Shown: positions 25,971-35,734, counted from the stretch's first letter. The stretch is DNA of 64,000 nucleotides from Natronospirales bacterium (GCA_021816765.1 JAKAXB010000008.1:1-64000); one strand, 5' to 3'. Notes: generated by a model from the sequence alone, not told the origin. A program made the numbers and translations.

Positions 25971-27269
25971 TTGGAAAATATTCCGCTTTGGGCACTCATC
26001 GTCGCGCTGATCATCCTGCTGATCCTCTCCTCGTTCTTTTCCGGTTCCGAGACCGGACTTATTTCCCTCAATCGCTATCGGCTGCGGCATCTGGCCCGCG
26101 CAGGCCATCGTGGCGCGATGCTCGCGGACCGCCTGCTGCAACGCCCGGATCGCCTGATCGGTATCGTGTTATTGGGCAATACCCTCGCCAATGCCTTTGC
26201 TACGGCGCTGGCGACCCTGATCGCCTTACGCATCGGCGGTGACAGTGCGGTGCTGGTAGCCACCATTCTGATTGCGCTGCTGCTGCTGATCTTCGGCGAC
26301 CTGGCACCCAAGACCCTGGCGGCCCTGCATCCAGAAACACTCGCCTTCCCCGCGGCATTCGTGTTGACGCCCCTGCTGCGGATCCTCTATCCCATCGTGT
26401 GGGTGGTGAACCTGCTCGCCAACTCCGTACTTTTGGCGTTCGGCGTGCGCAATCATTCTCCCGATCCGCGTTCCATGAGCCGTGAAGAACTGCGCAGCGT
26501 CGTGATGGAAGCCGGTGCGCTCATCCCCAAGCGTCATCAGCACATGCTGCTCAGCATCCTCGACCTGGAAAAGATCAGCGTGGAAGACATCATGGTGCCG
26601 CGCAACGAGATCGTGGGCATTGATATCAGCGCCGACTGGGACGAGATCATGGCGCAGCTCAGGACCAGCCAGCACACTCGTCTGCCCGTGTATGAAGGCA
26701 GCATAGATGATGTCCTGGGTTTCGTGCATGCGCGCCAGTTCCTGCACCTGGTGGTGCACCAGGAACCCACACACGCCATGTTGCGTGCCATCCTGCACGA
26801 TGCGTATTTCGTGCCGGAGGGCACCTCACTGCAACGCCAGCTCCTGAATTTCCAGGCCGCCAAGCGGCGTATCGGCTTGGTGGTGGATGAGTATGGCGAC
26901 ATCCAGGGGCTGGTGACGCTGGAAGACATCCTGGAGGAAATTGTGGGTGAGTTCACCAGCGACCCGGCGGCCCAGCACAAGGATATATATCAGGATACCG
27001 ATGGCAGCTATCTGGTGAACGGCAGCGCCAACGTGCGCGCGCTCAACCGCGCCATGCACTGGCAACTGCCCACTTCCGGCCCCAAAACCCTCAACGGTCT
27101 GATCCTGGAATACCTGGAGACCATCCCCCAGCCCGGCACCAGTCTTAAACTGGCGGGCTATCCACTGGAGATCGTGCAGACCACGGGTAGCGCGGTGAAG
27201 ACCGTGCGCATTCAGCCGATGGCAGTTGAAGTTTCAGAAGACAAGAAATTAAGGAGCAAATCAGAATAG
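25971..27269 (+). CDS. CorB/CNNM-type membrane protein with CBS domains
   Basis: This 432-residue protein has a DUF21 membrane domain (about residues 1-170, opening PLWALIVALIILLILSSFF), two CBS domains that bind adenosine nucleotides (VEDIMVPRNEIVGIDI and VDEYGDIQGLVTLEDILEEI), and a C-terminal CorC_HlyC domain. This is the CNNM/CorB architecture, linked to magnesium or cobalt transport in other bacteria. The start is TTG, with GAGGTG about eight bases upstream. It follows the CcsA-like gene closely and converges on radA, with a GC hairpin between them. Confidence 0.87.
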   Translation: MENIPLWALIVALIILLILSSFFSGSETGLISLNRYRLRHLARAGHRGAMLADRLLQRPDRLIGIVLLGNTLANAFATALATLIALRIGGDSAVLVATILIALLLLIFGDLAPKTLAALHPETLAFPAAFVLTPLLRILYPIVWVVNLLANSVLLAFGVRNHSPDPRSMSREELRSVVMEAGALIPKRHQHMLLSILDLEKISVEDIMVPRNEIVGIDISADWDEIMAQLRTSQHTRLPVYEGSIDDVLGFVHARQFLHLVVHQEPTHAMLRAILHDAYFVPEGTSLQRQLLNFQAAKRRIGLVVDEYGDIQGLVTLEDILEEIVGEFTSDPAAQHKDIYQDTDGSYLVNGSANVRALNRAMHWQLPTSGPKTLNGLILEYLETIPQPGTSLKLAGYPLEIVQTTGSAVKTVRIQPMAVEVSEDKKLRSKSE

Positions 27270-27271
27270 AT

Positions 27272-27288
27272 CCCTGCCTTCGGCAGGG
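27272..27288. terminator. Hairpin between convergent corB and radA
   Basis: CCCTGCC (27272-27278) pairs with GGCAGGG (27282-27288) around a TTC loop. It lies just after the CorB stop. No long T-run follows on either strand, so it may stop transcription only weakly or shield both 3' ends. Confidence 0.4.
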
Positions 27289-27304
27289 AAGGACGAGGTA
27301 AAGA

Positions 27305-28660
27305 TCAAATCGCATCCAACGCTTCCTGAAGCCGGCTCACCTGTGTTATCTGAATACCATCAACACCGCCTTTCCGCGGCGCATTACCCTTGGGCACGAT
27401 GGCGCGCTTGAAACCGTGTTTGGCGGCTTCACGCAGCCGTTCCTCGCCGTTATAGACCGGGCGGATTTCCCCGGCAAGCCCCACTTCACCGAACAAGACG
27501 AGATCATTCGGTAGCGGTTTGTCACGGTAACTGGACAAGGCAGCCAGCAGGATCGGCAGATCCGCGGCGGTTTCGTTGACACGCAGGCCGCCCACCACGT
27601 TCACGAACACGTCGCGGTCGAACATGGCGATGCCGCAGTGGCGATGCAGCACGGCGAGCAGCATGGAGAGACGGTTGGGATCGAGACCCACCGCCACGCG
27701 GCGCGGATTGGCGAGATGGCTTTCGTCCACCAGCGCCTGCACTTCCACCAGCATGGGGCGGCTGCCCTCGCGGATCACGGTCACGGCGCTGCCGCTCACC
27801 GGTGTGGCATGGCGCGAGAGAAAAATCGCCGAGGGATTTTTTACTTCCTTCAAACCGGATTCGGTCATGGCGAACACGCCCAGTTCATTCGCGGCGCCGA
27901 AACGGTTCTTCACCGCGCGGATGACCCGGTAGCGGCTGCCGGCGTCATTCTCGAAATACAGCACCGTATCCACCATGTGTTCCAGCACCCGCGGACCCGC
28001 AATGGCGCCTTCCTTGGTGACATGGCCCACCAGAAACACCGCCGTACCGCTGCTCTTGGCGTAACGCACCAGAAGGCCGGTGGATTCGCGCAACTGCGCC
28101 ACTGCACCGGGGGCCGATTGCAGGATTTCCGTGTACATGGTCTGGATGGAATCCACCACCAGCACTGCGGGCTTGAGTTTTGCCACGGTGGCCAGCATAC
28201 GTTCCACGCTGGTTTCCGCGGCAAGCTGCAGGGGACTGGCCGCCACGCCCAGCCGCCGGGCCCGCAGACCCACCTGCTCCAGGGATTCTTCACCGGTGAT
28301 GTAGAGCACCGGCCGGCTGTCGGCCAGGCTGGCCGCCGCCTGCAGCAGCAGGGTGGATTTGCCGATACCGGGGTCGCCGCCGATGAGCGTGACGGAGCCG
28401 GGCACCAGCCCCCCGCCCAGCACCCGGTCCATTTCATCCAGACCCGTGCCCAAGCGCGGCTGCGCCTGGCCCTCCACCTCTGCCAGCCGCCGTACTTCCG
28501 CGTCTCCGGAGGAGGCCTGCTGCGAACCGCGGGCCGGCTTTTCAGGCACGCGGGCTTCCACCAGGGTGTTCCAAGCGCCGCAATCGGGGCACTGACCGGC
28601 CCATTTGAGGGACCGTCCGCCGCAGGCATCGCAGACATACACGGTTCGTATCTTGTTCAC
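27305..28660 (-). CDS. radA: DNA repair protein RadA (Sms)
   Basis: This 451-residue RecA-like ATPase helps branch migration in recombinational repair. It has an N-terminal C4 zinc finger (VCDACGGRSLKWAGQCPDCG), Walker A GGDPGIGKST, the RadA-specific KNRFGAANELGVF motif, and a C-terminal Lon-like domain. All expected parts are present at normal length. The start is GTG, which gives the usual zinc-finger N-terminus. The gene reads towards corB and diverges from the kinase gene. Confidence 0.97.
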   Translation of the reverse strand: MNKIRTVYVCDACGGRSLKWAGQCPDCGAWNTLVEARVPEKPARGSQQASSGDAEVRRLAEVEGQAQPRLGTGLDEMDRVLGGGLVPGSVTLIGGDPGIGKSTLLLQAAASLADSRPVLYITGEESLEQVGLRARRLGVAASPLQLAAETSVERMLATVAKLKPAVLVVDSIQTMYTEILQSAPGAVAQLRESTGLLVRYAKSSGTAVFLVGHVTKEGAIAGPRVLEHMVDTVLYFENDAGSRYRVIRAVKNRFGAANELGVFAMTESGLKEVKNPSAIFLSRHATPVSGSAVTVIREGSRPMLVEVQALVDESHLANPRRVAVGLDPNRLSMLLAVLHRHCGIAMFDRDVFVNVVGGLRVNETAADLPILLAALSSYRDKPLPNDLVLFGEVGLAGEIRPVYNGEERLREAAKHGFKRAIVPKGNAPRKGGVDGIQITQVSRLQEALDAI

Positions 28661-28763
28661 GGGATGAAGGGGTTTTGCGTTCCAGGACGAGCCGATGGTA
28701 GCACGCCTATTCCCGACAACCGGCAGGGGTTTTGGCTTCCGTTTTGGTGAAAATTCAAGGTAT

Positions 28764-28789
28764 TATGGTCTATCCTTAACATAACCATA
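28764..28789. promoter_or_regulatory. Possible operator upstream of the CHASE2 kinase
   Basis: TATGGT (28764-28769) is mirrored by ACCATA (28784-28789) around a 14-base spacer in the AT-rich leader of the kinase cassette. It could be an operator dyad; no good -35 and -10 pair was identified with it. Confidence 0.25.
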
Positions 28790-28804
28790 TAAGTGAGGAT
28801 TGGG

Positions 28805-31456
28805 GTGAAACAGCGCTTCTGGACCGCCGATTGGTTTGCGGGGCTGGTCTACGGAGCAGTCTTCCTGCTGGTCGCCTACGTGCTTTTCCCCACTGTCTTT
28901 CAGCGCCTTGAAACCGGGGCCTACGACCTGGGCGTGAACCTCACCCACGCCGCGCCCAGTAAAAACATCGCCGTCATCGCCATTGACGACGCCAGCATCA
29001 ACGCCCTGGGCCGCTGGCCCTGGCCGCGGGATTATCACGCCGACCTCATTACCATGCTGTCCAAGGACGGCGCCAAAGTCGTCGGCCTGACCATTTTCCT
29101 GTCCGAACCGCAGGTGGATCAGGGCGGCATATTTATCCGGGACATGATGAACTTCTATGACCATTGCTCGTCGCTTGGCAGCGTGGCGCCCTTTGGCTCC
29201 AGCGGTGCCATACCCGCCGCGACAACGAGCACGCCCGCCGCTTCCGCCAACTGCGGCAGCGCGCCGACCCATCCCCCTGGCAGCACGACCCTGAGCGTAC
29301 CGCCCCAGGTAAAACAGGATCTGCTCACGCTGCGTGGCAAAATGCAGCTGGCCGAGCAGACCCTGAACACGGATGCGAAGCTCGCTGCCAGCATCAAGTC
29401 CGCCGGTAACGTGGTGATCCCCATGCTGTTCAAGCTGGGCGAGCCGCTCGGCAACCCCGCCAGCCGGACGCCGGATTACCTGCTCAGGAATGCGCTTGGC
29501 CCGCTGGTAAATACACCCAACAATGCCGATCAACCCTACCCCGCCAAATCCATGCTGGCGCCGGAGGCAGCCTTCGCCAAGTCTGCCGCGGCGCTGGGTT
29601 TCCTGGACGACCTGCCGGATGCGGACGGTACGCTGCGCTCCGAACCGCTGGTGCTGCGCTATTACGGCATCTACTACCCCTCGCTGGCGCTGGCGGTTGC
29701 CATGAAGGCGCTGAACCTGCAACCCCAGGATGTGCAGGTGGAACCTGGCAAGGGCGTGAAGGTCGGCCATCTCTTCATCGGCACCGACGCACACTTCCGC
29801 ATGCACAACTTCTATTACACCGCCGGCAACGGTGAAACACCGTTCCCGGTGTATTCCTACGCGGATGTGTATCTCGGCAAAATCCCGCCTGCGGCATTTC
29901 AGGACAAGATCGTGCTTATCGGCGCCACCGCACTTGGCATCGGCGACCGCTTTCCGACGCCCACTTCCGCCAATATGGCGCCGGTGATGGTCATCGCCAA
30001 CGTGGTATCCAGCATCCTGCAGCAAAACTTCTATACGGTACCCCCCTGGACGCACATCGTTACACTTGTTGCGATACTGCTGCTCATCGCCTACCTCGCC
30101 TTTGTCATGCCGCACCTCAAACCCGGCTGGGCGGCACTTTTCAGCGTGCTGCTGCTGATTGCGCTGTGCATGACTGAATTCGGTTTCATGGAAAGCCACT
30201 TCGTATGGATCGAACTCATGCTGCCGGCATTGCTGCTGGTCACGGGTCACCTGTTCATGACCGTGAAGATGTTCCGCGTGACTGACAAGCTGCGGCTGCG
30301 CAGCGAGGCGGACAGCGCCGAAAGCAACAAGATGCTGGGCCTGGCTTTCCAGGGCCAGGGTCAGCTGGACATGGCCTTCGAGAAATTCCGTAAATGCGTC
30401 ATGGACGACAGCATTGCCGACCTGCTCTACAACCTGGGGCTGGACTATGAACGCAAACGCCAGTTCAACAAGGCCGGTTCCGTGTACAAATACGTGGCCG
30501 ACTACAATCCCAAATTCCGCGACGCGAGCCAGCGCCTCAAACGCTCGCAGCAAATCGAGGGGACTGTGGTGCTGGGCGGTGGCACCACCGCCAATGGCAC
30601 GCTCATCCTCGGCGACAATGTGCAGAAGCCCATGCTCGGCCGCTATCAGGTGGAAAAGGAACTGGGCAAGGGCGCCATGGGCGTGGTCTACCAGGGCCGT
30701 GATCCCAAGATCAATCGCGTGGTGGCCATCAAGACCATGGCTCTGTCGCAGGAATTCGAGGCGGATGAAATTGACGAGGTGAAGCAGCGCTTCTTCCGCG
30801 AAGCGGAAACCGCCGGCCGCCTGAATCACCCCCATATCGTCACCATCTACGATGCCGGCGAGGAACACGATCTCGCCTACATCGCCATGGAATTCCTCAA
30901 GGGCCGTGACCTCACCCACCACACCAAGCCCAACACGCTGCTGCCCGCGCCTCTGGCGATGGAGATCATCGCGCGCGCGGCCGACGCGCTGGATTACGCC
31001 CATGCCCAGAACGTGGTACACCGCGATATCAAGCCGGCGAACATCATGTACGAGCAGGATACCGGCGCCATCAAGCTCACGGACTTTGGCATCGCGCGCA
31101 TCACGGACTCCAGCAAAACCAAGACCGGCATGGTGCTGGGTACGCCTTCCTACATGTCGCCTGAACAACTGGCCGGCCGCAAGGTGGATGGCCGTTCCGA
31201 CCTGTTCTCGCTGGGCGTCACCCTCTACCAGTTGCTCACCGGGCAACTGCCGTTCCGGGCGGAGTCCATGGCGACGCTCATGTTCAAGATCGCCAACGAA
31301 GCGCATGCACCGGCCACCACCCTGCGCCCCGACCTGCCGGACTGTGTCAATACACTCATGGACAGAGCTTTGCAGAAAAACCCCGATATGCGCTATCAAC
31401 GTGGCGCGGATTTCGCCCATGACGTGCGTGCCTGTGCCGCGAAAATCGGTCACTGA
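28805..31456 (+). CDS. CHASE2-TPR transmembrane Ser/Thr protein kinase
   Basis: This 883-residue protein is a membrane sensor kinase. One membrane pass near residues 10-30 leads into a CHASE2 sensor domain outside the membrane (AIDDASINALGRWPWPRDYH, then KIVLIGATALGIGDRFPTP near its end). Three membrane passes lie at about 415-488, then a TPR-like segment at about 500-590 (GQGQLDMAFEKFRKCV, RQFNKAGSVYKYVADYNP). The kinase domain from about 610 has GKGAMGVVYQG, VAIK, HRDIKPANIM and DFGIARI, so all catalytic residues are intact. The GTG at 28805 is chosen because GAGG lies six bases upstream; an in-frame GTG at 28793 overlaps that site. PP2C and FHA genes follow. Confidence 0.92.
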   Translation: MKQRFWTADWFAGLVYGAVFLLVAYVLFPTVFQRLETGAYDLGVNLTHAAPSKNIAVIAIDDASINALGRWPWPRDYHADLITMLSKDGAKVVGLTIFLSEPQVDQGGIFIRDMMNFYDHCSSLGSVAPFGSSGAIPAATTSTPAASANCGSAPTHPPGSTTLSVPPQVKQDLLTLRGKMQLAEQTLNTDAKLAASIKSAGNVVIPMLFKLGEPLGNPASRTPDYLLRNALGPLVNTPNNADQPYPAKSMLAPEAAFAKSAAALGFLDDLPDADGTLRSEPLVLRYYGIYYPSLALAVAMKALNLQPQDVQVEPGKGVKVGHLFIGTDAHFRMHNFYYTAGNGETPFPVYSYADVYLGKIPPAAFQDKIVLIGATALGIGDRFPTPTSANMAPVMVIANVVSSILQQNFYTVPPWTHIVTLVAILLLIAYLAFVMPHLKPGWAALFSVLLLIALCMTEFGFMESHFVWIELMLPALLLVTGHLFMTVKMFRVTDKLRLRSEADSAESNKMLGLAFQGQGQLDMAFEKFRKCVMDDSIADLLYNLGLDYERKRQFNKAGSVYKYVADYNPKFRDASQRLKRSQQIEGTVVLGGGTTANGTLILGDNVQKPMLGRYQVEKELGKGAMGVVYQGRDPKINRVVAIKTMALSQEFEADEIDEVKQRFFREAETAGRLNHPHIVTIYDAGEEHDLAYIAMEFLKGRDLTHHTKPNTLLPAPLAMEIIARAADALDYAHAQNVVHRDIKPANIMYEQDTGAIKLTDFGIARITDSSKTKTGMVLGTPSYMSPEQLAGRKVDGRSDLFSLGVTLYQLLTGQLPFRAESMATLMFKIANEAHAPATTLRPDLPDCVNTLMDRALQKNPDMRYQRGADFAHDVRACAAKIGH

Positions 31457-31478
31457 AACAAATAAAGCCTGTTGACAC

Positions 31479-32306
31479 ATGAGTTACAAGGGCAAACTCA
31501 ATTTCGTGGGGCTCACGGACAAGGGCCTGATCCGGCCCAATAACGAGGATGCCATCCACATGGACTTGGAAACCGGGCTGGTGGTGGCGGCTGATGGCAT
31601 GGGCGGTTACAAGGCTGGCGAGATCGCCAGCGGAATCGCCGTGGAAATCATCCAGGAATCCGTCGGCAGCGGCCTCAAGGATGTGCGCAAACGCATCGGC
31701 GTCAGCGATAGCGGGTATTCCCATGAAAGCGTGCTGCTGCGCAACGCCATCACGCGTGCCAATGAAATCATTCACGATACTGCCAAAAGTCAGCCGCAGT
31801 GCGAAGGCATGGGTACTACGGTGGCGACCTGCCTGTTCTACAACAACCGCGTATCCATCGCCCATGTGGGCGACTCGCGAGTTTACCGCCTGCGCCACGG
31901 TCACTTCGATCAGGTGACCACGGATCATTCCCTGCTGCAGGAACTGGTGGCACGCGGTTTCTACACGCCGGAGGAAGCCCGCCGCTCCCTCAACAAGAAC
32001 CTGGTGACCCGCGCTCTGGGCATAGAACCCACAGTGCAGGTGGACTTGCAGGAGGACGTGGCGCTGCTGGGTGATATATACCTGCTCTGTACCGACGGGC
32101 TGCATGATATGGTCACGGATGCGGATATTCACTTAACCATAGACACGTTTAGTGATAACCTTGAAACCGCAGCCAGACAGCTCGTCAAGCTGGCAAACGA
32201 CAACGGTGGCCGCGATAACGTGTCCGTGGTGTTAGTCAAGCCGATCACGTCGTTTGAGAACGAGAAAAAAGGTTTCTTCGAGCGATTTACCGAATGGTTT
32301 TCATGA
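31479..32306 (+). CDS. PP2C-family protein phosphatase
   Basis: This 275-residue Ser/Thr phosphatase would reverse the phosphorylation made by the kinase upstream. Family motifs are present: GLIRPNNEDA near the N-terminus, VAADGMGGYKAGEIAS (metal-binding aspartate and glycine pair), GMGTTVATCLFYNNRVSIAH and GDSRVYRLR in the middle, LCTDGLHDMVTD and GGRDNVSVVLV at the C-terminus. It is soluble, with no membrane segment. It starts 22 bases after the kinase stop, in operon position, and 57 bases precede the FHA gene. Confidence 0.93.
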   Translation: MSYKGKLNFVGLTDKGLIRPNNEDAIHMDLETGLVVAADGMGGYKAGEIASGIAVEIIQESVGSGLKDVRKRIGVSDSGYSHESVLLRNAITRANEIIHDTAKSQPQCEGMGTTVATCLFYNNRVSIAHVGDSRVYRLRHGHFDQVTTDHSLLQELVARGFYTPEEARRSLNKNLVTRALGIEPTVQVDLQEDVALLGDIYLLCTDGLHDMVTDADIHLTIDTFSDNLETAARQLVKLANDNGGRDNVSVVLVKPITSFENEKKGFFERFTEWFS

Positions 32307-32363
32307 GGTATCGGCACGCACCGATCGCGTTCCACAGGAACTGATACTTAACGAGGCAGACCC

Positions 32364-33080
32364 ATGGGCAAGCTCATACTCACGCTGGACGGACAGGAAC
32401 TCGCGCAATACGAACTCGAGAAGGAGCGCTACACTATCGGTCGGCTATCGGACAACGATATTCATATAGATAACATGGCGGTGAGCGGCCACCACGCCCT
32501 GATTCTCAATATCCTCAAGGATTCGTTCCTGGAGGATCTCAACAGCACCAATGGCACTTACGTCAACGGCAAGCTCATCAAGAAGTATGCATTGCAGGAG
32601 GGCGATGTCATCACCATCGGCCGTCACCAGCTCAAGTATCTGAGCGGACGCGGCGATGCGGGCGAGAGTGAATTCGAACGCACCATGGTCATCAAACCGG
32701 GTGCCACGGGCCAGCCGGGCGCGCCCAGCCTGGACAGCGTCAATCGCGCCATTGCCCAGGCGGGCGTCGGCATAGCCCCCGTGGGGGAAACCACCAAAAC
32801 CACCCTGCCCAAGGGAAAACTGCAGGTGCTCTCCGGCAGCTTCGCCGGCAAGGAGCTGGAACTCGTCAAGGCACTCACGACGCTGGGCCGGCCGGGAGTG
32901 CAGGTGGCCGCCATCACGCGTCGCGCCGACGGCTTCTACATCGTGCATGTGGAAAGCGGCCAGGGATTCCCCACGGTGAACGGCAGGGAAATCGGTGCCG
33001 AAGCGCGCAAGCTGGGAGACAACGACGTAATCGAACTGGCGGGCGTGAAGATGGGCTTTTATACTCTGCCGAACACCTGA
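32364..33080 (+). CDS. Protein with two FHA domains
   Basis: This 238-residue protein has a canonical FHA phosphothreonine-binding domain at the N-terminus (YTIGRLSDNDIHIDNMAVSGHH and LNSTNGTYVNG, then EGDVITIGRHQLKYL), a linker of about 60 residues, and a second FHA-like domain at about 150-235 (TTLGRPGVQVAAITRR, FPTVNGREIG, GDNDVIELAG). No catalytic motif is present. With the kinase and phosphatase next door it is a likely adaptor that docks on phosphorylated proteins. The conserved Arg-Ser-Asn pattern is full in the first domain and less clear in the second. It converges on alr. Confidence 0.92.
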   Translation: MGKLILTLDGQELAQYELEKERYTIGRLSDNDIHIDNMAVSGHHALILNILKDSFLEDLNSTNGTYVNGKLIKKYALQEGDVITIGRHQLKYLSGRGDAGESEFERTMVIKPGATGQPGAPSLDSVNRAIAQAGVGIAPVGETTKTTLPKGKLQVLSGSFAGKELELVKALTTLGRPGVQVAAITRRADGFYIVHVESGQGFPTVNGREIGAEARKLGDNDVIELAGVKMGFYTLPNT

Positions 33081-33118
33081 CAGGACTTGCCGTGCTTTAT
33101 CTCAGGCGTTCCCAATGA

Positions 33119-34246
33119 TTAACGGCCGATGGAATGAACGCTCGATAGCGCGGCAGGCGCTTGGTTTCCCTCCACCACGCTGAACTTCACCCGCTGGGTG
33201 ATACCGCACAGCAATTCGTAAGCAATGGTGCCGGCGGCGCGCGCGATTTCTTCCACCGGCAGTTCCGCACCCCAGAGCAGCACGGGATCGTGCACGCGCG
33301 CCCGCGGCACACCGCGCAGATCAAGGGAAATCATGTCCATGGCCACCCGCCCGACCAATGGCACCCGTATCCCGTTTACCAGCACCGGCGTGCCGCTGGG
33401 CGCGTGCCGCGGATAACCGTCACCATAGCCGATGGCGGCGATGCCGATGCGCATGTCTTCCGGTGCCACCCAGCCGCCGCCGTAGCCCACTGCCTCACCC
33501 TCCTTCACCTGCTGCACCGCAATGAGCGCGGTACACAGGGTCATAGCGGGAAGCAGACCCTCGTCTCTCCCGCTGCGACCGGCAAAGGGCGAGACGCCGT
33601 AGAGCAGGATGCCGGGACGCAGCCAGTCAGCATGGCTGTTGGGCCAGGCGAGGATGCCGGCGGAATTGGCGATACTGCGCTCGGCATTGATGCCGGCCAG
33701 GGCCGTGGTGAATGTTTCCAGCTGCAGTTGCGTGCGCGGATTGGCGGTTTCATCGGCACAGGCGAGATGGGTCATGAGGCGCACTGGCCCCCGCACCGCG
33801 CGCGCGGCGCTGAGACGTTGCCAGGCGGTGCGTGCCTCGCCAGGCGGGAAACCGAGACGGTGCATGCCGCTGTCCACCTTGAGCCAGACAGTCAGCGCAT
33901 GTTGCAGGTGGGACGCCTCCGTGAGCGCAAGCTGGTGAGCGTCGTGCACCACCACTTCGCAGCCGATCCTGGCCGCCTCCTCCAGCTCCAGCGCACTAAA
34001 CACCCCTTCCAGCAACACGATGGGATGCGCCAGACCCGCATGACGAATCTCGACCGCCTCATCGAGGCAGGCGACGGCGAATGCGTCGGCTCCAGCCAAT
34101 GCTCGAACCGCGGGCACGATGCCGTGACCGTAGGCATTGGCCTTCACCACCGCCATGATGCGCGCACGGGGTGCAAGCGCGCGTGCCCGCTCCAGGTTGT
34201 GACGCAGTGCGGAAAGATTGATGATGGCGCCGGCAGCACGGCTCAC
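33119..34246 (-). CDS. alr: Alanine racemase
   Basis: This 375-residue PLP enzyme makes D-alanine for peptidoglycan. The Schiff-base lysine is K35 in MAVVKANAYGHG, and the second catalytic residue, a tyrosine, is in IAAIGYGDGYPRHAPSG. The C-terminal domain with VGRVAMDMISLDL is normal. Translation starts at a GTG that overlaps the dnaB stop (GTGA), so it is coupled to dnaB as in many gammaproteobacteria. A separate dadX copy is not in the window. Confidence 0.96.
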   Translation of the reverse strand: MSRAAGAIINLSALRHNLERARALAPRARIMAVVKANAYGHGIVPAVRALAGADAFAVACLDEAVEIRHAGLAHPIVLLEGVFSALELEEAARIGCEVVVHDAHQLALTEASHLQHALTVWLKVDSGMHRLGFPPGEARTAWQRLSAARAVRGPVRLMTHLACADETANPRTQLQLETFTTALAGINAERSIANSAGILAWPNSHADWLRPGILLYGVSPFAGRSGRDEGLLPAMTLCTALIAVQQVKEGEAVGYGGGWVAPEDMRIGIAAIGYGDGYPRHAPSGTPVLVNGIRVPLVGRVAMDMISLDLRGVPRARVHDPVLLWGAELPVEEIARAAGTIAYELLCGITQRVKFSVVEGNQAPAALSSVHSIGR

Positions 34247-35643
34247 GTGTACTCTCCCGCGTCCTCGGAAATATAGTTCTCGAAGCGGGTATAGGCACCG
34301 AGGAAAGTAGCCTTCACAGTGCCGATGGGGCCATTGCGCTGCTTGCCGATGATGATTTCCGCCACACCCTTATCGGGACTGTCTTTGTCATAGACTTCAT
34401 CGCGGTATATGAAGGCGATCAGGTCCGCATCCTGCTCGATGGAGCCGGATTCGCGCAGGTCCGACATGATGGGCCGGCGGTCGGGGCGCTGTTCGAGGCT
34501 TCTGTTGAGCTGCGACAGGGCAATGACAGGGATATGCAGTTCCTTGGCCAGGGATTTCAGGCTGCGGCAGATCTCCGAGATCTCCGTGGCACGGTTCTCG
34601 CGGGTGCCCGGCACCGACATGAGCTGCAGATAGTCCACCACCATGAGACCCAGGTTGTGTTCTCGCTTCAATCGCCGCGCACGCGCGCGCAATTCCGTGG
34701 GGGTAAGCGCACCGGTATCGTCAATGTACATGGGTGCCTTGGACATGATGGCGATGGCGGAACTCACGCGCTGCCAATCCGCCTGGTCGAGCTGACCGGT
34801 GCGTACCTTCTGCTGATTGATGCGCCCCAGCGAGGAAATCAGCCGCAGCGCAAGCTGTTCACCGGACATTTCCATACTGAAGATGGCTGTAGGTACCGGA
34901 TTCTCGGGACGACAGGCGCAATATTCGGCGATATTCATCGCGAAACTTGTCTTGCCCATGGAGGGTCTCCCAGCCACAATCACAAGATCGCCGGGCTGCA
35001 GGCCCGCGGTCATCTCGTCGAACTTGTCCAGGCCGGTGGCGAGACCCGTCACCGGATTGTTGGCGTGCATCAATGCGTCGAGCCGGTCCACGGCGGTGGA
35101 TAGCAACTCATTGATGCGCACGTAGCTGCGCTGCAAGCGCCCGCCGCGCTCGGCGATGTTGAACACCCGGCGCTCGGCGAAATCAATCAGTTCCTCGGTG
35201 TTACGGCCCTCAGGGCGGAAGGCGGCTTCCGCCAGCTCACCCCCTACGCGAATCAGCTGCCGAAGCACGGAGCGCTCGCGCACGATATCGGCATACGCGC
35301 GCACATTGGCGGCGGTAGGCGTATCGCGGGCGAGCGTGGCGAGATACGCAAGCCCCCCCGCCTGTTCCAGCTGGTTGCGGCTCTGCAGCCATTCGGCCAG
35401 GGTCACCACGTCAAACGGCGTGCTGCTGTCGGTAAGTTCGGTGATGGCGCGGAAGATCAGCCGGTGATCCTGACGGTAGAAATCCTCCTCCCGCAGGCGG
35501 TCCGCCACCTGCTCCCAGGTGGCGTTGTCCAGCATCAGCCCGCCCAGTACCGCCTGCTCCGCTTCCACCGAATGGGGCGGTATGCGCATGGCTTCCAGCG
35601 CCGCGGCGGCGTGGGTATCAAGACTTTTGACGGCTCCCGGCAT
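34243..35643 (-). CDS. dnaB: Replicative DNA helicase DnaB
   Basis: This 466-residue hexameric helicase unwinds DNA at the replication fork. The N-terminal domain starts RIPPHSVEAEQAVLGGLMLD, the typical contact face for primase. The RecA-like domain has VAGRPSMGKTSFAMNIAEYC (Walker A), LMVVDYLQLMS (Walker B), and PVIALSQLNRSLEQR and SDLRESGSIEQDADLIAFIY at the C-terminus. No intein or insertion is seen. It overlaps alr by four bases. A weak promoter with TTGCAA and TAGAGT is seen upstream, beyond the terminator of the rpsF operon. Confidence 0.97.
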   Translation of the reverse strand: MPGAVKSLDTHAAAALEAMRIPPHSVEAEQAVLGGLMLDNATWEQVADRLREEDFYRQDHRLIFRAITELTDSSTPFDVVTLAEWLQSRNQLEQAGGLAYLATLARDTPTAANVRAYADIVRERSVLRQLIRVGGELAEAAFRPEGRNTEELIDFAERRVFNIAERGGRLQRSYVRINELLSTAVDRLDALMHANNPVTGLATGLDKFDEMTAGLQPGDLVIVAGRPSMGKTSFAMNIAEYCACRPENPVPTAIFSMEMSGEQLALRLISSLGRINQQKVRTGQLDQADWQRVSSAIAIMSKAPMYIDDTGALTPTELRARARRLKREHNLGLMVVDYLQLMSVPGTRENRATEISEICRSLKSLAKELHIPVIALSQLNRSLEQRPDRRPIMSDLRESGSIEQDADLIAFIYRDEVYDKDSPDKGVAEIIIGKQRNGPIGTVKATFLGAYTRFENYISEDAGEYT

Positions 35644-35675
35644 GCTGGCTGAATAAAGAAGTTATGAGCGCCTAG

Positions 35676-35705
35676 ACTCTATGTTAGGGAACTCTTGGCT
35701 TGCAA
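35676..35705 (-). promoter_or_regulatory. Possible dnaB promoter
   Basis: On the minus strand TTGCAA (35705-35700), an 18-base spacer and TAGAGT (35681-35676) match four of six bases in each box. It lies about 35 bases upstream of the dnaB ATG and after the rplI terminator, where a promoter is needed. Support is modest. Confidence 0.35.
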
Positions 35706-35734
35706 CTTGACTCGTTAGAAACCGCGCGGTTGCT

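Noticed and set aside
28763-31480. Open frame of about 900 codons antisense to the kinase gene
   Set aside because: It mirrors the codon pattern of the kinase in GC-rich DNA, has no recognisable domain and no ribosome site; the sense frame has all kinase motifs.
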